A DNA stretch of 6,906 bases, from positions 1 to 6,906 of the forward strand of contig JAFADM010000398.1 of the NCBI GenBank assembly GCA_023424865.1, read 5' to 3'. The notes under the pieces were generated by a model that made no database searches, had not been told where the DNA came from, and saw only the letters and a list, made by a program, of their open reading frames with translations. The stretch comes from Bacillota bacterium (lineage in GTDB: Bacteria > Bacillota_A > Clostridia > DSM-8532). Each line of letters opens with the position of its first letter. The stretch's first letter is position 1. Shown here in pieces: positions 4,935 through 6,906 of the stretch. The translations under genes were made by a program, and so were the position numbers.

Positions 4935-6350
4935 TTATTTCTTTGCGTTTAATAGCCTGTCGATGCGGTGAAAAATAGCCAGTGCAGGGTCCATAGGCAC
5001 TTCCACGCCCACCGTACCCTCCGGAATAACAACGGGGGATGTCTTTCGGAAGGCTTTTCCCTGAAATTGAGGGAGCCATTCCCTGTTGGCTTCAAAAAGC
5101 TCGGCCACCATGTCCCTTGTTTGCTGGAGGGTAAGCACCGCCGAGGTGAGAGGATCCAGAGCCACCGCGGCATAAACCAGCTCAGGATCCCCTGTCAGGG
5201 CAGCTTCGGCAGCCAGCATCTGTACGGTTACATTGGTCTGGTTAAGGGCGGCAAGCTGCATGGGAAGCTCCCCTACCACCGTAGGATGAAGACCGGTACG
5301 ATCTACGTATACAGGAACCTCCACACAGCAGTCCGGAGGCAGATTCGTAATATATCCCCGGTTCAGAACATTGCCGTTGAAGCGAAAAACCTTATCCGTC
5401 TCCATGGCCTCCAGGATATAGGAGCAGTACTCCACACTGCGGGGCTCCAGATAGCCGTTTTCAAAACAAGGGAGCTCAGTATCCTCCACCTGGCCTGAAA
5501 CACCGGCCTTATCCCCGTCGGCAGGAGCACCGAAGCGGGGCTGATCGCAATAATCCCGGATAACCTGGGGATTTTTACGGAACCAGGACAGGTATTCGGA
5601 AAGATGATGGGTGCTTTCTGTCATAAAATAGCCGAAGTGGCGCATAACCTCGCCACGCACCTTTTCAGGAAGATAATAGCCGGGCTTTTCCATGTTTTCC
5701 CGAAGAAGGGGATACAGGTCCTGGCCCTTGCTTTCAAGCTTTAAAAACCAGGCCATATGGTTTATACCTGCGGCCATATAATCAATGTCTTCTTTTTTCA
5801 CTCCGGTATACATGGCGATGAGCTGAAGGGTGGTTTGCACCCCGTGGCAAAGGCCCACGCAGCGTACCCTGGAGGCTTTGCCCAAGGCCAGGCATACGGT
5901 TGCCATGGGGTTTACATAATTCAAAACCAAGGCGTTGGGACATAATTCTTCAATTTCCTTAAACAGGGAGGTAAGAACAGGAAGGGTACGCAGGGCTCTA
6001 AAGACACCGCCTGGACCCAAGGAATCACCAATGGCCTGATCCACTCCGTATTTTAAGGGGATGGATTTATCGCAAGACACCACCTCCGAGCTTCCCACCT
6101 TTAGCATTAAAATGACATAATCCGCATCCTTAAGTGCTTCCCGGCGATCGGTGGTTGAGTAAACCCTTGCCGACAGTCCGTTTTTTTGGATGACCCTGGC
6201 GGCGTTTTCTTCTGTGACCTTAAGCTTTGAAAGGGTTGGCCCCATAAGGGCATAAGTAAATCCGCTGAGAGCGGGGGTGGCCAGCATATCGTTGAGAAGG
6301 GTCTGGCAGAATACAATACTTCCTGCGCCAATCATGGCTATTTTGCCCAT
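4935..6350 (-). CDS. Glycoside hydrolase family 4, alpha-glucosidase/alpha-galactosidase type
   Basis: A 471-residue family 4 glycosidase. These cytoplasmic enzymes use NAD+ and a divalent metal, usually Mn2+, to cleave glycosides through a transient 3-keto intermediate. Numbered from the chosen start, the nucleotide-binding turn IGAGSIVF is at 7-14, GDSLGPGGVFRALRTLP at about 108-124, NYVNPMA at 144-150, the metal-site motif C168-H169-G170-V171, and GINHMAW at 195-201 with the second metal ligand H198. The GLCHGVQTT and GINHMAWFLKLE context is closest to MelA/AglA-type enzymes acting on unphosphorylated alpha-glycosides. The 6-phospho-glycosidases carry other tetrads here. Exact sugar specificity is open. 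ATG at 6350 is preferred because GGAAGG (6364-6359) lies about eight bases before it. ATG at 6356 is only two bases from that site, and an in-frame ATG at 6380 lacks one. The gene has its own promoter. No terminator is seen before the IS stub. Confidence 0.9.
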   Translation of the reverse strand: MGKIAMIGAGSIVFCQTLLNDMLATPALSGFTYALMGPTLSKLKVTEENAARVIQKNGLSARVYSTTDRREALKDADYVILMLKVGSSEVVSCDKSIPLKYGVDQAIGDSLGPGGVFRALRTLPVLTSLFKEIEELCPNALVLNYVNPMATVCLALGKASRVRCVGLCHGVQTTLQLIAMYTGVKKEDIDYMAAGINHMAWFLKLESKGQDLYPLLRENMEKPGYYLPEKVRGEVMRHFGYFMTESTHHLSEYLSWFRKNPQVIRDYCDQPRFGAPADGDKAGVSGQVEDTELPCFENGYLEPRSVEYCSYILEAMETDKVFRFNGNVLNRGYITNLPPDCCVEVPVYVDRTGLHPTVVGELPMQLAALNQTNVTVQMLAAEAALTGDPELVYAAVALDPLTSAVLTLQQTRDMVAELFEANREWLPQFQGKAFRKTSPVVIPEGTVGVEVPMDPALAIFHRIDRLLNAKK

Positions 6351-6420
6351 AAGCATGTCCTTCCTTTTTTTAGTAACCATTTGAATTTGAACCCTCTGCT
6401 TTTACAGGCTCTTGACACCT

Positions 6421-6449
6421 ATTATAAACTGCCGCCTGAAGCTTGAAAA
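6421..6449 (-). promoter_or_regulatory. Sigma-A type promoter for the family 4 glycosidase
   Basis: On the minus strand, TTTTCA (6449-6444), exactly 17 bases, then perfect TATAAT (6426-6421). The -35 matches four of six. The start near 6414 gives a leader of about 64 bases. No convincing catabolite-control (cre) site was found nearby. Confidence 0.6.
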
Positions 6450-6522
6450 CCCCCGGATAACAAGGAGCTTATGCAAGTCAGCCTTATCCTTGAAAATCGC
6501 ACCAAAACATTGTACTATTTGA

Positions 6523-6538
6523 GTTAGATAAAACTAAC
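6523..6538. repeat. Short inverted repeat GTTAG / CTAAC
   Basis: GTTAG (6523-6527) and CTAAC (6534-6538) flank ATAAAA. It lies upstream of the glycosidase promoter and immediately before the GC-rich patch, so it may be an operator or part of a mobile element edge. Five-base arms are weak evidence. Confidence 0.25.
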
Positions 6539-6542
6539 CCAT

Positions 6543-6579
6543 GCGTCGATCTGTACTCCGTTAATGCACAGATCGATGC
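6543..6579. repeat. Twelve-base inverted repeat in the GC-rich patch
   Basis: GCGTCGATCTGT (6543-6554) and ACAGATCGATGC (6568-6579) pair over twelve positions, one as G-U in plus-strand RNA, with a 13-base loop. No T-run follows, so it is not an intrinsic terminator. It could be a recombinase or regulator site, or the remnant end of an element. Confidence 0.5.
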
Positions 6580-6672
6580 GCTTGCGGACGCCTTGGTTGG
6601 AATGGCAGACAAGCAGTGACACTCGCTCTATACAGGTCCTCTCCTGGCATCCCGCCCTCATCTTTCACATCC

Positions 6673-6760
6673 CAAATCAAAGTTCCTATAACTTCAAATT
6701 AAAGTTCCTTTAAATTCAAAACAAAGTTCCTATAACTCCAAATTAAAGTTCCTTTAACTC
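6673..6760 (+). repeat. Four tandem 22-base repeats in an A-B-A-B pattern
   Basis: Units at 6673-6694, 6695-6716, 6717-6738 and 6739-6760 each begin CAAA and share the core AAAGTTCCTWTAA. Units 1 and 3 carry CAAAGTTCCTATAACT. Units 2 and 4 carry TTAAAGTTCCTTTAA, which is itself an inverted repeat (TTAAAG/CTTTAA). The array is therefore also a 44-base unit present twice. A 22-base period places the cores on the same face of the helix about every two turns. The array ends just before a TATAAT and lies 120 bases before a gene start. Such arrays occur at IS21-type ends as transposase sites and as operators; which applies here is inference. Confidence 0.85.
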
Positions 6761-6764
6761 AAGC

Positions 6765-6793
6765 TTGTTCAGCTATAATCACTGTGATAGAAT
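6765..6793 (+). promoter_or_regulatory. Promoter region for the right-end gene
   Basis: TTGTTC (6765-6770), 17 bases, then TAGAAT (6788-6793) forms one candidate. A perfect TATAAT at 6774-6779 forms a second, whose -35 would fall inside the last 22-base repeat. In the second case a protein bound to the array would directly block polymerase. Both point to the gene starting at 6880. Confidence 0.5.
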
Positions 6794-6801
6794 CGTAATC
6801 G

Positions 6802-6852
6802 GCAAGGCTTTCCAATGGGGGGCCTTGCTTAAAGCAGCTTTTTAACAAGCAA
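6802..6852 (+). promoter_or_regulatory. Leader hairpin with a competing alternative
   Basis: GCAAGGCTTTCC (6802-6813) pairs with GGGGGGCCTTGC (6817-6828) around an AAT loop. This gives twelve base pairs in RNA, three of them G-U. The segment TTGCTT (6825-6830) can instead pair with AAGCAA (6847-6852), so the two folds exclude each other. A TTTTT at 6839-6843 lies in between. This resembles an attenuator-style leader, though the T-run is not directly beside the first stem. Confidence 0.4.
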
Positions 6853-6879
6853 TGCAGAGCGATGAGAGGGAGAGTTGAA

Positions 6880-6906
6880 ATGATTCATTTGTGGGAAAAG
6901 GATGTA
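6880..6906 (+). CDS. Start of an unidentified gene, possibly a transposase (partial)
   Basis: ATG at 6880 opens nine codons, MIHLWEKDV, to the window edge. GAGGGAG (6865-6872) sits at a workable distance upstream. Nine residues are too few to assign a family. The tandem 22-base repeats, promoter and structured leader in front of it suggest the first gene of an insertion sequence with repeated transposase sites, such as IstA of an IS21-type element. A repeat-regulated host gene is equally possible from the sequence alone. Confidence 0.5.

Larger units (their letters stand above)
6351..6879. other. Intergenic region between the glycosidase and the partial right-end gene
   Basis: This 529-base stretch holds the glycosidase promoter, a small GTTAG/CTAAC inverted repeat, a GC-rich patch with a long hairpin, four 22-base tandem repeats, a promoter and a leader hairpin, listed separately. 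The GC-rich patch (6541-6660, about 56% GC by hand count) contrasts with the AT-rich DNA after it. It has open frames on both strands, for example plus strand to TGA at 6617-6619 ending ALADALVGMADKQ, and minus strand ATG 6650 to TAA 6561 (29 codons). Neither could be assigned to a family, so no gene is called. Confidence 0.5.

Noticed and set aside
4968..5498. Plus-strand open frame of 176 codons inside the glycosidase gene
   Set aside because: It is antisense to a clear family 4 glycosidase, has no recognisable domain and is a shadow of that gene's codon use.
6490..6509. Possible catabolite-control (cre) site near TGAAAATCGCACC
   Set aside because: The central CG is one base out of register with the consensus and the right half does not match.
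6681..6692. Resemblance of AAGTTCCTATAAC to the yeast Flp target arm
   Set aside because: Only a short partial match in direct, not inverted, orientation, with no core spacer. It is coincidence in a bacterial repeat.
6673..6760. CRISPR array
   Set aside because: The 22-base units are contiguous with no unique spacers, so this is a plain tandem repeat.

Overview
The window looks like part of a chromosome from a low-to-moderate GC Firmicute, most likely a motile, sugar-using member of the Clostridia. This rests on AT-rich intergenic DNA, strong Shine-Dalgarno sites of the AGGAGG class, sigma-A style promoters, a Gram-positive type CheY, a FapA/DUF342 protein and an NAD-dependent family 4 glycosidase. 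No species can be named from the sequence alone.

Layout. Positions 1-85 (minus strand) are the first 28 codons of an ABC transporter ATPase, probably of the polar amino acid uptake class, with a good promoter at 161-189. An AT-rich divergent region follows (86-630). It carries two overlapping candidate promoters for the plus-strand genes, one resembling a sigma-D (motility) promoter, and two copies of a CTTAAC/GTTAAG inverted repeat. Three plus-strand genes lie next with gaps of 53 and 76 bases: a stand-alone CheY receiver (631-987), a FapA/DUF342 protein (1041-2630) and a three-GAF protein (2707-4641). The last ends in what looks like a GGDEF domain with its active site lost. They are probably one transcript, and they are the part of the window most likely to be an under-described signalling unit.

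A strong palindrome at 4681-4698 follows the GAF gene. Directly against it is the 5' stub of an IS3-type insertion sequence (about 4700-4895, minus strand). The stub holds the left end, a leader whose inverted repeat can hide the ribosome binding site, and the first 43 or so codons of orfA. Next on the minus strand is a family 4 glycoside hydrolase of the alpha-glucosidase/alpha-galactosidase group (4935-6350) with its own promoter at 6421-6449. Its transcript would read into the IS stub, because no terminator is seen between them.

The right end (about 6500-6906) looks like a second mobile element boundary. It holds a GC-rich patch with a long hairpin, four tandem 22-base repeats in an A-B-A-B arrangement, a promoter, a strong leader hairpin with a competing alternative, and the first nine codons of a gene running out of the window. 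The repeats plus leader resemble the end of an insertion sequence with multiple transposase sites (IS21-like), but the gene itself cannot be identified from nine residues.

How the parts work together (inference): the CheY, FapA and GAF proteins may link a phosphorylated receiver and small-ligand sensing to flagellar or cell-surface assembly. The ABC ATPase and the glycosidase serve nutrient uptake and sugar breakdown, and share no obvious link with the signalling cluster beyond proximity.
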